A stretch of 64,000 nt of DNA from Sphingobacterium sp. HMA12 (GCF_002933815.1 NZ_BEYR01000007.1:62001-126000), one strand, 5' to 3'; counted from the first letter of the stretch, positions 36,601 through 44,762 are shown. Made by a program: numbers and translations. The notes: a model not told the origin generated them from the letters alone.

Positions 36601-36756
36601 TCCTCTTTGCGGTTTTTTGCATCGGGAGACAATCTATTCGTTTTCACAAATAAAGACTTTCCAAAAAGTTTGGATCCGGAAATCTCAAATTATGGTGATG
36701 GATCCAATTATCCACAGGTTAGAAATCTGAGTCTGGGTCTAAATCTATCGTTTTAA
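33646..36756 (+). CDS. SusC/RagA-family TonB-dependent transporter
   Basis: 1036 residues. A long leader (signal-like segment CHWSILLLTSVACYSPARSA) leads to a carboxypeptidase-regulatory-like domain (LIGISGATVAVKESKEQS), the classical LNEVVVVGYGTQKK motif near 145, a plug domain with VDIRGNSTLSNNPVLYIVDG and a 22-strand barrel ending LSLGLNLSF. It imports oligosaccharides with the SusD encoded 35 nt downstream. Base composition is visibly more A/T-rich than the SusC genes at 24628 and 54499. The operator upstream ties it to the fucosidase gene at 38505. Confidence 0.95.
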   Translation: MNHFFIQPKNQYKLRWKANCHWSILLLTSVACYSPARSAEMKITKPIFNHLSLQDSLILVTGQVTEIQQGLIGISGATVAVKESKEQSQTDSKGMFSIRVPKNGSLVFSYVGHQTQVVPVQGRKMLNVTLQPSQTSLNEVVVVGYGTQKKANLTSSVATVSSEDLENRAVPSVINILQGQAGGLNIQQTDGNPGYGSTSVDIRGNSTLSNNPVLYIVDGIAVNNINYLNPNDIASVSILKDASATAIYGARASGGVLLVTTKKGKKNSKPNVQYSAMFGSQRPVRLPKFVEAPQFVDLYNQAQLNDNPNAQVKFTPELVEKYKSGALPSTNWIPYILDNQAMQNQHNLSVSGGSENVDYFVSGGYLNQGGLIKNVEYKRYNTRGNVNVQVSKRLKLGVNTVLTKEDKQQPAYGIGNALQWSYIVPVTEYPYTKGGNDRSYRGGAQPNDIMTKGGVSNENLNTINTNFLAEFKVLDNLILNGTYSYNYTNSFTSAFFSRHPLYNDDEQIVVYVNDPNSANKVNYAQSHPTGIITLNYSKTLGNHTLKALLGYSQESDRYDYNAITRYDFLNNSLDQIDAGSSDPTLTNVSGNATSYAVRSWFGRVNYDYKGRYLLEANARYDGTSVFQNKKYGFFPSVSTGWIISEENFLKPITNVLNFVKVRASYGQVGNQNASGLYPWANTIGQDRYILNKNSTTTTYYNNSPNPDLTWEVKTTANVGLDFTILNHIDVNVDLFRERTSGILRSPVVPSTYGIGAPQQNVGKLQNQGFEVNIAYKNHVNDFHYHASVNFSDNRNKILDLGGTGPSYGDNPLIVGQSRWIWYGLKAEGLFQSVEEIANHATQTPRNIPGDIKFRDINGDGKITPDDRVILGQATPQYRYGINLGGSYRGFDIGILLQGVMSNLARVSGGAQVPFFFNGDGNMLESQLDYWSPTNPDARYPILRTDQSINNSQFSSWWLFNASYLRVKNIQLGYTMNSKIVNKLGLSSLRFFASGDNLFVFTNKDFPKSLDPEISNYGDGSNYPQVRNLSLGLNLSF

Positions 36757-36791
36757 AAGAAAGGAAAGTTGATTTTTAGAAATATAAAATA

Positions 36792-38414
36792 ATGCGTAAT
36801 CAAATGATAAAGTTAACACAATTATTAGGTATCATGGCGCTCTGCATCATGACAGGAGCTTGTAAAAAAAATATGTTGGATCATGTTCCTCTGAATCAGA
36901 TCACAGATGAAACGTATTGGCAGTCTTCGGAGGATGCGGTAATGTTCGCAACCCGAATGTATACTTTTATGCCTCAGGATAATTTTGTATATTATGAGGG
37001 AATGAGCGATAACGGTATTAGCAATGATCTGACAACAAAACGCTTTGGCAACAGCACCCAAGATCCGACCATCAGTGGAAAAGAATGGAATTATTCACCG
37101 ATGCGACAGGCATTTAGTTTTTTCGAACACGTAGACCAGGTTCCGGGCATGGAGGTCAATTTGAAAAAAAGATTGATTGCAGAAGTTAAATTTGTCTTAG
37201 CATACCGCTATTTTATTATGACTACACTCTATGGAGATATTCCTTTTGTTAATAGTCTGATTAAGGATCCAAATGAAGCAGATCTACCTAAAACTGCTAA
37301 ATCGGAGATTATAAAAAGTGTTATTCAATGGCTGGATGAAGCCACAGCAGATTTACCACAGTCTTATACAGGTGCAGACTTGGGGCGGGCGACCAAAGGT
37401 GCGGCAATGGCTCTTAAAATTAGGGCTTGTCTTTATAATGATCAATTTAGTCAGGCGGTGGTTACTTCCAGAGAACTGATGGCGATGAAGACTTATAGCC
37501 TCTATCCGAACTATTATAATTTTTTCCAAAAGGATGGTGATTATTCGGCAGAGGATATTTGGTCCTTTGGGTATACCTTGTCCGTTAAGCAGAACAGCCT
37601 GAGAGATATTCTGGGGTCTCAGGCCTTAATGAACGGTCGTAATATTCTTGGGCCTACGGCGGAATTGGTAGATGATTATGAAAGTAAAAATGGATATTAT
37701 CCTTTCACTAAGGATCCCGGTTATAAGTCAACAGACCCCTTTGGCAATAGGGATCCGAGGCTAAGGGAGACGATATTGTGTCCGGGGGACATGTTCCCTT
37801 ATCCTTTTTTTTCCAATATAAATCAGTATGACCCATTTAATAATGCTGGTGATAGAATCGGTGGTGACCTTGGTTCTCGGGCAGGTTTTTCATGGACCAA
37901 AAATGTGGACAGATATGATTATGTCCGATCCGGAACAAACAATTGGAAAGCTTTTCGCTATGCCGAGGTTTTATTGAATTATGCTGAAGCACAAAATGAA
38001 TTATCAGGACCTTCAGATGAAGTTATCGCCGTCTTAAACCAGATTCGGACCAGAGCAAATATGCCATCTGTCGAGCAGACTTTTGCGTTGAATGGCTGGG
38101 CAATGAATCAATCTAGTTTACGTACTTTTATCAGACATGAACGAAGGATAGAATTAGCAGGGGAGGGACTTCGGTATTTTGATATACTGCGCTGGAAAAT
38201 AGGAGAACAGGTTCTACAGGGGCCGATATATACCGTTCATGCGCCGGATGGCATTGCCTCTATAAGTACAGAAAACGGCCATAAAAATAAATACTTGAAA
38301 ACTGTAGTTGATACACGGTATTTTAATAATCCAAAATTTTATGTCTGGCCGATACCTCAATCTGCAATTGATGCTTCTAAAGGGGTATTGGTTCAGAATC
38401 CACTATGGAAATAA
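36792..38414 (+). CDS. SusD/RagB-family glycan-binding lipoprotein
   Basis: 540 residues with a lipobox (CIMTGACKKNM). SusD body: TDETYWQSSEDAVMFATRMY at the mature start, VLAYRYFIMTTLYGDIPFVN, FRYAEVLLNYAEAQNELSGP and IRHERRIELAGEGLRYFDIL near the end. It forms the lid of the SusC transporter encoded just upstream. The downstream genes point to fucosylated glycans as the ligand, but this is inference only. A bidirectional hairpin ends the transcript 24 nt later. Confidence 0.95.
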   Translation: MRNQMIKLTQLLGIMALCIMTGACKKNMLDHVPLNQITDETYWQSSEDAVMFATRMYTFMPQDNFVYYEGMSDNGISNDLTTKRFGNSTQDPTISGKEWNYSPMRQAFSFFEHVDQVPGMEVNLKKRLIAEVKFVLAYRYFIMTTLYGDIPFVNSLIKDPNEADLPKTAKSEIIKSVIQWLDEATADLPQSYTGADLGRATKGAAMALKIRACLYNDQFSQAVVTSRELMAMKTYSLYPNYYNFFQKDGDYSAEDIWSFGYTLSVKQNSLRDILGSQALMNGRNILGPTAELVDDYESKNGYYPFTKDPGYKSTDPFGNRDPRLRETILCPGDMFPYPFFSNINQYDPFNNAGDRIGGDLGSRAGFSWTKNVDRYDYVRSGTNNWKAFRYAEVLLNYAEAQNELSGPSDEVIAVLNQIRTRANMPSVEQTFALNGWAMNQSSLRTFIRHERRIELAGEGLRYFDILRWKIGEQVLQGPIYTVHAPDGIASISTENGHKNKYLKTVVDTRYFNNPKFYVWPIPQSAIDASKGVLVQNPLWK

Positions 38415-38437
38415 AGGGAATGGTAAAAGATGAAAAC

Positions 38438-38473
38438 AAAAATTCCCGAGACGCTTTGCGATCGGGAATTTTT
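38438..38473. terminator. Bidirectional terminator between susD and GH29
   Basis: AAAAATTCCCGA (38438-38449) pairs with TCGGGAATTTTT (38462-38473) over a 12-base loop. It has T-runs on the downstream side of both strands. Confidence 0.9.
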
Positions 38474-38504
38474 GCTGTTTTATATAGTGGTGTATAGCCT
38501 ATGT

Positions 38505-39914
38505 TTACCTTCTTTCTTGGTAAACACCGATCTCATTTATGACCGCGCTACCCTTCTCGGGGTGGATATTGAAGCGTAATTTTTCTCCAAGGACTTCGTC
38601 AAAACGAAAGATCTTAATTCGGCCTTGTTGCACTGGTGTGGCTGAAATGGAATGCCATTTACCACCTTTGAGGTAAGATAAACTATAGTGTGATGGATTG
38701 TCTTTACCCTCGGTGATGACCACACTATTGAAAGCTTTGCTACGCTCAAAATCCAATTCGTACCATACTTCTTTTTTGGCTTGTGGATTGGATACCCAAG
38801 CGCTACCAAAATTATCATCATTGGCAAAATCCATAATATTCATATCTTCACCCCAGCTGCTGTAAGAAGCGACTTGTTTGGCAATATTGTGATCAACAAT
38901 TGGAGCCTGGTAGCTTGGCAATGTGCTGTAATTAGGTTTGTTTTTATACAATGTACCGATGGTTTTTAAGGCATCAAGGGCGTTTTGATCCATTAAACCA
39001 TCACTATTGGGAGCTACATTGAGCATAAAGTTGCAATAGGCATTGTTGTAGGGAATAACGAATTTCTCCACAAGTTCCTTCACATCCTTTACTGGTGCGG
39101 TTGGAAATGATGTTTTCCAGAACCAATTTTGCTGTAAGGGCAAACAGGCCATGGCTGGCAGCTTATTGTGTTCTTTGGAGATAAACTGTCCCGCTCCCTG
39201 TTCATAGGATTTGATGTCGGTATAAAATAACGCATCACCCGGATATTTAGCCGAATTGAGATCCATCAACAGGCATTTGGGCTGTAATGATTTGACTAAA
39301 TAATAAATATCATCGAAAGGAACATCATCGTACGAAATACGCGACCAAGGGGCATCCCAACCATCAATAACCAGGGCATCGATCTCACCATATTGTGTCA
39401 ATAATTCTGTGAGCTGATCCTTGATCAACTGGATATGTGCTTTGGTAATCGTATGCGGGCGTATCCCCTGATGCATGTCCAGAATGGAATAGTAAAGCAT
39501 TACGCGTAGACCATTTTTACGGAAGGCATCGGTAAACTCCTTCACCACATCACGGTGTAAAGGGGTATTCATAACGTTGTAATCCGTGGTTTTGGTGGCC
39601 CAGATCGGAAAACCGCTATGATGTTTGGTGGTGAGACAGCCATAGGTCATATTGGCCGACTTAGCTGCCTTGGCCCATTGGTCCGCGTTGAGTTTCGGTG
39701 ATTTGAACAGATCCAAAGGAGCATTGGGATCAGACCAGTCCTGTTCCATAAAGGTAGGCATGCCGTAGTGAATAAACATTCCAAATCCTAAGTTAACAAA
39801 ATCGAGCTGGCTCTGCTCAAGAACTTTCTTCGAAAAACTGGACTGTGCGAGTAGTGTATTACCCAACAAAAGATAAAATAGGCTGTAAAGTAGTGTTTGT
39901 GAAATTTTGGACAT
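38505..39914 (-). CDS. GH29 alpha-L-fucosidase with C-terminal F5/8-type carbohydrate-binding domain
   Basis: 469 residues, signal peptide ending LLAQS. The catalytic barrel carries FGMFIHYGMPTF (43-54), LTTKHHSGFPIW (94-105; the usual KHHDGF has Ser here) and DALVIDGWDAPW, with Asp184 at the nucleophile position of GH29. Residues from about 345 form a discoidin-like module (NFGSAWVSNPQAKKEVWYELDF, then FNSVVITEG), typical of subfamily B enzymes that cut alpha-1,3/1,4-fucose in branched glycans; that linkage is inference. The promoter holds the same four-repeat operator as the convergent SusC operon, so both units should respond to the adjoining two-component system. Confidence 0.92.
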   Translation of the reverse strand: MSKISQTLLYSLFYLLLGNTLLAQSSFSKKVLEQSQLDFVNLGFGMFIHYGMPTFMEQDWSDPNAPLDLFKSPKLNADQWAKAAKSANMTYGCLTTKHHSGFPIWATKTTDYNVMNTPLHRDVVKEFTDAFRKNGLRVMLYYSILDMHQGIRPHTITKAHIQLIKDQLTELLTQYGEIDALVIDGWDAPWSRISYDDVPFDDIYYLVKSLQPKCLLMDLNSAKYPGDALFYTDIKSYEQGAGQFISKEHNKLPAMACLPLQQNWFWKTSFPTAPVKDVKELVEKFVIPYNNAYCNFMLNVAPNSDGLMDQNALDALKTIGTLYKNKPNYSTLPSYQAPIVDHNIAKQVASYSSWGEDMNIMDFANDDNFGSAWVSNPQAKKEVWYELDFERSKAFNSVVITEGKDNPSHYSLSYLKGGKWHSISATPVQQGRIKIFRFDEVLGEKLRFNIHPEKGSAVINEIGVYQERR

Positions 39915-39937
39915 AATTTGCTAATTTGTTATAACTA

Positions 39938-39945
39938 TAAAAGTA
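39938..39945 (-). promoter_or_regulatory. -7 element of the GH29 gene
   Basis: On the minus strand this reads TACTTTTA, close to TAnnTTTG. Exactly 22 nt separate it from the operator array, the same distance as at the susC promoter. Confidence 0.6.
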
Positions 39946-39967
39946 CAGTTAATCGGTGTATCATCGG

Positions 39968-40006
39968 CCTAACAAAAGCTTAATGAAAGCCTAATAAAAA
40001 CCTAAT
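39968..40006 (-). promoter_or_regulatory. Four 11-bp direct repeats between GH29 and the histidine kinase, candidate response-regulator operator
   Basis: On the plus strand CCTAAC, CTTAAT, CCTAAT, CCTAAT start at 39968, 39979, 39990 and 40001, in strict 11-bp register. Read towards GH29 they are ATTAGG, ATTAGG, ATTAAG, GTTAGG. The array lies in the divergent promoter region of GH29 and the kinase gene, so it could also autoregulate the kinase operon. Confidence 0.8.
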
Positions 40007-40045
40007 AGGTATCTTGAATCGGTAAATAGATGCTATTTTTAAACT

Positions 40046-41464
40046 ATGAATAGCCTCAATAGAAATATATATCCTTGGGCATTTGGGACAAGCTTCTTGA
40101 TCTTAACGGCCTTAATTGGCTTTTTGATCTTCAATACCTATCAACTTGAAGATAAAAACTATCAGATTGGACAGCTCAATCTGATCCAAAATGAATACGG
40201 TGCAGCTGTTATGGATGATAAGATCTTTCCCGGTGGGGATGCCGTATTTCAGGCGGAATTGGTTCCGTATCTTCAGACCTGGTTTAAGAAAGTCATGGAG
40301 CATTCGCCAGATGCACATCAGTATGGTAAGCTACGGATGGAACAGTTTCTCGCTAGCATGCGCAAAAGGCAGTCGCTGGACAGCATCTTTTCTCGGATCG
40401 TCCAGCAGCAGCAGCTCGATACAGCGCTGGTTTACTTGTTTCATTTTGATGAGCTGGAACTCTACAACCCAAAAGAAAATGCCTGGAAAGTATTTTACAA
40501 AAGTACGAGTGCTGATAACATGTCGGCCATCAGTGGCTCACTTAAACGGGGTTCGCTCAATAATCGGGTGTTCCAGTTGGCCGTCAGCGACAGAGCTCCG
40601 ATTCCTTACCGTTTTACTTATAGTCTCTATGTGGATTATGAAAATCGCAACTGGCGGATCGTACAACAAATGGCACCCGTGTTTTTGCTTTCCCTGGCCT
40701 GTATAGCTGTTATTGTGCTGCTGAGCTACAGAACTTACAGAAATTGGGTCAATCAACGTAAACTTGTCGATCTGAAAACAAGTTTCTTGAATCATATGCG
40801 GCATGAATTCAATACACCATTGACAACAATCTTGGTCAGTGCGCATAGCCTGATCGATCGGGAAGCTGATCCGGGCAATAAAGAGGTGGCTCAGTTGGGG
40901 CGCGTGGTCGAAAGGCAGGCAAAACGGCTCAAGGACTATTTTGAACAGGTGATGGGATCCGTTGCTTTACAGGAACAGCAGGCAAAAATTGTACAGGTTC
41001 CCCTTGACTTATTTACAATGGAAATCTTGGACGAACTGCGCCTGCGTTACCAAGGAGAGATTGAAATCGACTATATACCACTAGGGCAGGAACTGCTACT
41101 GCAACTGGATGAAGGCTATTATTTTTCAATACTGGACAATCTGATCTCAAACGCCATCAAATTTAACGACCATTCCATGAAAACCATTCGATTGAGCTGG
41201 GAGAGCAAAGTTGAACAATATTGCCTGAAGATTGAAGATAATGGACGGGGCATTGCCCCATCGGATAGGAATGCGCTATTTACGGCTTTCTATCGTGGGC
41301 AGTCTTCGGGAGGTAAACCCGGACTTGGATTAGGATTATACTACGTGAAATCTTGTCTGGATCGCTTAGGTTGGACAATCCGTTTGGAAAACAGACCGGG
41401 TGGCGGCACTATTTTTTATATTTACATTGACAATGGGGATTTCAATAGCAAAAAACAGGATTGA
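40046..41464 (+). CDS. Sensor histidine kinase of an OmpR-type two-component system
   Basis: 472 residues. Two membrane helices at about 11-31 and 209-228 enclose a periplasmic sensor of roughly 175 residues without recognised fold. The H-box MRHEFNTPLTT carries the phospho-accepting His253. ATPase motifs follow: N-box DNLISNAIKFND, G1 DNGRGIAPSD, F-box FTAFYRG and G2 GLGLGL. It phosphorylates the response regulator whose start lies inside the kinase's 3' end (32-nt overlap). This is a classical separated pair, not the hybrid one-protein system common in Bacteroides glycan loci. Repeats in the upstream region and near GH29 and SusC suggest it governs the fucosidase/SusCD regulon. Confidence 0.93.
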   Translation: MNSLNRNIYPWAFGTSFLILTALIGFLIFNTYQLEDKNYQIGQLNLIQNEYGAAVMDDKIFPGGDAVFQAELVPYLQTWFKKVMEHSPDAHQYGKLRMEQFLASMRKRQSLDSIFSRIVQQQQLDTALVYLFHFDELELYNPKENAWKVFYKSTSADNMSAISGSLKRGSLNNRVFQLAVSDRAPIPYRFTYSLYVDYENRNWRIVQQMAPVFLLSLACIAVIVLLSYRTYRNWVNQRKLVDLKTSFLNHMRHEFNTPLTTILVSAHSLIDREADPGNKEVAQLGRVVERQAKRLKDYFEQVMGSVALQEQQAKIVQVPLDLFTMEILDELRLRYQGEIEIDYIPLGQELLLQLDEGYYFSILDNLISNAIKFNDHSMKTIRLSWESKVEQYCLKIEDNGRGIAPSDRNALFTAFYRGQSSGGKPGLGLGLYYVKSCLDRLGWTIRLENRPGGGTIFYIYIDNGDFNSKKQD

Positions 41465-42155
41465 TATCCTGCTGATCGAAGATGAACCCGATCTGGGCGA
41501 GGTTTTCTCACGCTATCTCCGCTACAAGGGATTTAGTGTGGTCTGGGCATGCACGATGAAAGCCGGACTGGAGGCTTTTGGGGAACATGTGGTTAAATTG
41601 CTGATTATAGATGTGCAGCTACCGGACGGGAATGGTTTTGATCTCGCTCAGGAGATTGTACAACTGAAGGGCGGGCAGCCGATTTTCTTTTTGACAGCCC
41701 TGCACGAACGGACATCACGTCTCAAAGGACTATCTCTTGGGGCAGTGGATTACATAGCTAAACCCTTTGATATGGATGAAATATTGCTTAAAATTCGCAA
41801 TTTGTTGGCCGTAGCTGCAGCTCCCATACCAGATACCCTGTCAGAGACCGGACTGCGGATCGGGCAGCTGTCGCTCGATATGGAGCGTTATAGCTTGATG
41901 GATAGCGAAGGAAAAGCACAAAAGTTGACCATCCGCGAAGCGGAATTACTGCGCCATCTGATCTTACATAAAAATCTGTTGGTCAACAAAAAGGATCTTC
42001 TTTTGCTATTCTGGGGGAATACAGATTTTTTTAATGGCAAAAGCCTGGAGGTTTTTATCTCGCGTATCCGTAAATTGCTGCAGATCGATAAGATGCTCCA
42101 TATCGAAAGTATTTATGGTGCCGGTTATATTTTACATGAAAATAAACCAGTTTAA
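41433..42155 (+). CDS. OmpR-family response regulator
   Basis: 240 residues from the ATG at 41433; a GTG at 41400 is in frame but farther inside the kinase gene. The receiver domain has the acidic pocket IEDE (16-19), phospho-acceptor Asp60 in LLIIDVQLPDG, the Thr/Ser site in FFLTAL and Lys in YIAKPFD. A winged helix follows from about residue 140 (LTIREAELLRHLILHKNLLVNK, then VFISRIRKLL and GAGYILHE). OmpR-type domains bind direct repeats with 11-bp register, fitting the arrays at 33525 and 39968. Translational coupling with the kinase is clear. Confidence 0.93.
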   Translation: MGISIAKNRIDILLIEDEPDLGEVFSRYLRYKGFSVVWACTMKAGLEAFGEHVVKLLIIDVQLPDGNGFDLAQEIVQLKGGQPIFFLTALHERTSRLKGLSLGAVDYIAKPFDMDEILLKIRNLLAVAAAPIPDTLSETGLRIGQLSLDMERYSLMDSEGKAQKLTIREAELLRHLILHKNLLVNKKDLLLLFWGNTDFFNGKSLEVFISRIRKLLQIDKMLHIESIYGAGYILHENKPV

Positions 42156-42165
42156 CAAAAATGAT

Positions 42166-42750
42166 ATGCTATACGAAAATATCCTCAACAACGTATCCAA
42201 GTGTATAACACTGGCAGATGAAGAGATAACACAGTTTACTGATTTGTTAACTACACGCAAAGTCCCCAAGAAAACCATGCTGTTGCAGGAGGGGGAGATC
42301 TGCCAGTTTGAAGGATATCTCCAGAAAGGCTGCGTACGGATCTATTATCTGGATGAAAATGGTTTTGAGGTGACCTTGGCCTTTGCGGTCGAAGATTGGT
42401 GGATCAGTGATATCGCCTCCTTTCATTACCATTCACCTTCGAGCTTGTATATGGAAACATTAGAAGAATGTGAACTCCTTATGCTGACACCGGAGACCAA
42501 AGAAAAACTGCTGGATACTATTCCAAAGTTTGAACGGGTCTTTCGTATGCTGGTGCAGCGCAGGCTTGCTGTGCTACAAAATAGGCTGATCCACACCATG
42601 GCCAGACCTGCAACTGAACGCTATCTTGAATTTATCGACTTATATCCGACGATATCGCAACGGGTACCACAATATTATATCGCATCTTATCTTGGTGTTT
42701 CACCCGAATTTGTCAGTATCATAAGGAAAAGACTTGCTACAGGTAAGTAA
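42166..42750 (+). CDS. Crp/Fnr-family transcriptional regulator
   Basis: 194 residues from the ATG at 42166, 10 nt after the response regulator's stop. A longer frame inside that gene exists but is not needed. The N-terminal cyclic-nucleotide-binding-type beta-roll (KTMLLQEGEICQFEGYLQKG, GFEVTLAFAVEDWW) is followed by a long dimer helix and a short HTH (ASYLGVSPEFVSIIRKRL). Similar Bacteroidota proteins lack the cAMP-contact residues and the effector is unknown. Location makes co-transcription with the two-component genes probable. Confidence 0.88.
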   Translation: MLYENILNNVSKCITLADEEITQFTDLLTTRKVPKKTMLLQEGEICQFEGYLQKGCVRIYYLDENGFEVTLAFAVEDWWISDIASFHYHSPSSLYMETLEECELLMLTPETKEKLLDTIPKFERVFRMLVQRRLAVLQNRLIHTMARPATERYLEFIDLYPTISQRVPQYYIASYLGVSPEFVSIIRKRLATGK

Positions 42751-42808
42751 TACGCACACGGTGCCTTTGTGATGACTAAAAAGCGTCGAAAGGTATCGTG
42801 TGCGTATT
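42749..42808. terminator. Long hairpin between the Crp/Fnr gene and the isochorismatase gene
   Basis: The arms at 42749-42768 and 42789-42808 pair over 20 bp, including two G-U wobbles; the outer 12 bp (AATACGCACACG) are perfect. The loop is 20 nt. Located between convergent genes, so probably bidirectional. Confidence 0.75.
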
Positions 42809-42840
42809 TAATCTGTCCGAAAACAAGGCTGAGGACGGGA

Positions 42841-43395
42841 TTATACGGCCCAGTTGGCCAGTGATACCACTTCGGCTTGTCTCGGAAAGACACGGTCCAT
42901 CAAAAACTTATGAACCTCTCCGTCCTGATCCATACAACAATCCGAAATAACCGTGAGCTGATAATCTTTGTCGGCAGCTTCGCGCAAGGTCGAGAGCACA
43001 ACGCCGCTGGTAGAAATCCCCGTGAGTACCAGATGCGTAATCTGCTGACTACGAAGGATAAGCTCGAGATCACTTCCGGTAAAGGCGCTGAACCGTTTTT
43101 TGACTACACGGATATCCTGATCTTGGGGGGCAAGGGCAGGGTGGATACGCATCCACTCCTGCATATCTAGAGCAGCAAGCATATTTTTTACTGCTGAAAA
43201 AACTTTGTTCCTGGGGCTTATTTCGGGCATTCCCCGCGAAAAACCTACGGTTACATAAATGATCGGCAATTGCTCGATACGAGCCTTTGCGATAACCTGC
43301 TTCGTGTTTTCGATCAATTGTGCTGCCTCCGGGAGCGATTGTAGAATTGCTGATTGCATATCCATGACCAGCAATGCGGTATTGTCATTTTTCAT
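42841..43395 (-). CDS. Isochorismatase-fold hydrolase lacking the usual active-site cysteine
   Basis: 184 residues. The fold markers are MDMQ with Asp12, KKRFSAFTGSDL with Lys99/100, and GISTSGVVLSTLREAADKDY. In catalytic members the segment after the conserved Gly-x-x-Thr carries a cysteine nucleophile (…TDVCV…); here the corresponding position is Val132. This Cys-less variant is common among Bacteroidota and its activity is unsettled. It lies 15 nt downstream of an MFS transporter on the same strand, so the two probably share a transcript controlled by the TetR repressor. Confidence 0.85.
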   Translation of the reverse strand: MKNDNTALLVMDMQSAILQSLPEAAQLIENTKQVIAKARIEQLPIIYVTVGFSRGMPEISPRNKVFSAVKNMLAALDMQEWMRIHPALAPQDQDIRVVKKRFSAFTGSDLELILRSQQITHLVLTGISTSGVVLSTLREAADKDYQLTVISDCCMDQDGEVHKFLMDRVFPRQAEVVSLANWAV

Positions 43396-43410
43396 TGTGT
43401 GATATAATGT

Positions 43411-44688
43411 TTAAAGTGATTGTTTGTCTGATTCTTCCAGTATAATTTGTTCGGATTGTAGCAATGCTTTTTGCTTCGGTACCAAGATCTTCCAAAAAAT
43501 ATAAGCGATGATCAGGCCGGCAAGTCCCTGAAAAAAGAGGGTGGTCGGTGCACCGATTTTTTCGGATATTGTACCAATGATAAGACTTCCCAATGGAAGC
43601 ATGCCGAAAATAGCGGTCAGGAGGATGCTGATGGCACGTGAACGCATTTCGGGTGCAGCTTCGGATTGTACAATAATATTGCAGGCTGTAAATTGCACAA
43701 CTGAGCCTAATCCTGTCAGGGCTGCAAAAAACATGGCCGGAATAAATAGATGCAGCTGAGAAAAACAGATCAATCCAATACTGAGGATCAATGTGCTTCC
43801 GATCAGTACTTTACGCATGGATGCGGTGGCCCGCAATGACGCAAGTATGATTGTCCCAAGTACTGCTCCCGCGCCAATAAAACTGGTAATATAACCAAAG
43901 GTCTGTGCATCTCCCTTAAAGATCTCCTTCGCGTAGATCGGGATAAGCGTGTCATAAGGAAGGACAAATAGCCCAACGATACTCAGCATCAGGATGACCC
44001 AGCCGATCGTAGACTCCTGTCTGATGTAACGAAATCCCTCAGCTAGCTCGGTAAAGACATGCTTGGGGGGCTGCATTCTCGTCCCTATTTTGGGGAACTG
44101 CATAAAAGAAATAGATAGCATTACAGCAGCAAAGCTAGCGGCATTGATCAAAAAACAGATTCCTGCGCCAAACTTGTGCAGGACGATTCCGGAAAGTGCT
44201 GGACCGACCAGTTTTGCCAAACTGGCCATCGCCGAATTGAGAGACAGTGCACTCGGTAAATCGGATGGCTCCTGCACAACTTCATTGATCATGGACTGTC
44301 TTGCAGGAACGTCATAAGCGTTGATAATCCCTAACAAGACACTGAGGCCAAGAATCGTCCATACATTGCTGTGGCCTAGCATAACAAGGACTGCAAGCAG
44401 GCTTGCCTGGATCAGCGAGGCAATCTGTGTAATCTGAATGATTTTGTAGCGGTTGTAGCGGTCTGCCGCAACCCCTCCAAATGCGGAAAATAGAAAGGAG
44501 GGAAACTGTTCGGCAAAGATGGTCAGTCCGAGCATAAAAGCGGATTGTGTCATGCTGTATACAACCCAGACCACAGCTGTGCGCTGCATCCAGGTACCAA
44601 GTTGGGAAACTGAGCGACCAAAGAAATATAAACTGTAATTTTTGCTCCTAAAAGCACGAAACGTGCTTATATTACTGATATGCTGCAT
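43411..44688 (-). CDS. MFS efflux transporter (EntS-like)
   Basis: 425 residues with about 12 membrane helices. The start FRAFRSKNYSLYFFGRSVSQLGTWMQ and GGVAADRYNRYKII loop (the inter-helix 2/3 motif of major facilitator proteins) place it in the MFS_3 / enterobactin exporter-like group. Such proteins export small molecules, drugs or siderophores. It is flanked upstream by a TetR repressor gene and its promoter carries the same palindrome as the repressor's own, which indicates direct repression relieved by a toxic or signalling ligand. Confidence 0.9.
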   Translation of the reverse strand: MQHISNISTFRAFRSKNYSLYFFGRSVSQLGTWMQRTAVVWVVYSMTQSAFMLGLTIFAEQFPSFLFSAFGGVAADRYNRYKIIQITQIASLIQASLLAVLVMLGHSNVWTILGLSVLLGIINAYDVPARQSMINEVVQEPSDLPSALSLNSAMASLAKLVGPALSGIVLHKFGAGICFLINAASFAAVMLSISFMQFPKIGTRMQPPKHVFTELAEGFRYIRQESTIGWVILMLSIVGLFVLPYDTLIPIYAKEIFKGDAQTFGYITSFIGAGAVLGTIILASLRATASMRKVLIGSTLILSIGLICFSQLHLFIPAMFFAALTGLGSVVQFTACNIIVQSEAAPEMRSRAISILLTAIFGMLPLGSLIIGTISEKIGAPTTLFFQGLAGLIIAYIFWKILVPKQKALLQSEQIILEESDKQSL

Positions 44689-44698
44689 GATCCTGTTA

Positions 44699-44729
44699 AA
44701 AAGATATATTAATTATACGTTTTGACAAA
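44699..44729 (-). promoter_or_regulatory. Promoter of the MFS-isochorismatase operon
   Basis: On the minus strand TTTG (44729-44726) is followed by exactly 19 nt and TATCTTTT (44706-44699), close to the TTTG-N19-TAnnTTTG consensus. The -33 box overlaps one operator half-site. Confidence 0.65.
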
Positions 44730-44748
44730 AAATGTTTAAATGTCAAAA
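44720..44748. promoter_or_regulatory. TetR operator palindrome at the MFS promoter
   Basis: TTTTGACA (44720-44727), 13 nt, TGTCAAAA (44741-44748). The same half-sites at the same distance occur upstream of the tetR gene. Binding here would cover the -33 box of the MFS promoter. Confidence 0.8.
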
Positions 44749-44762
44749 CTGTTTCAAAAAAA

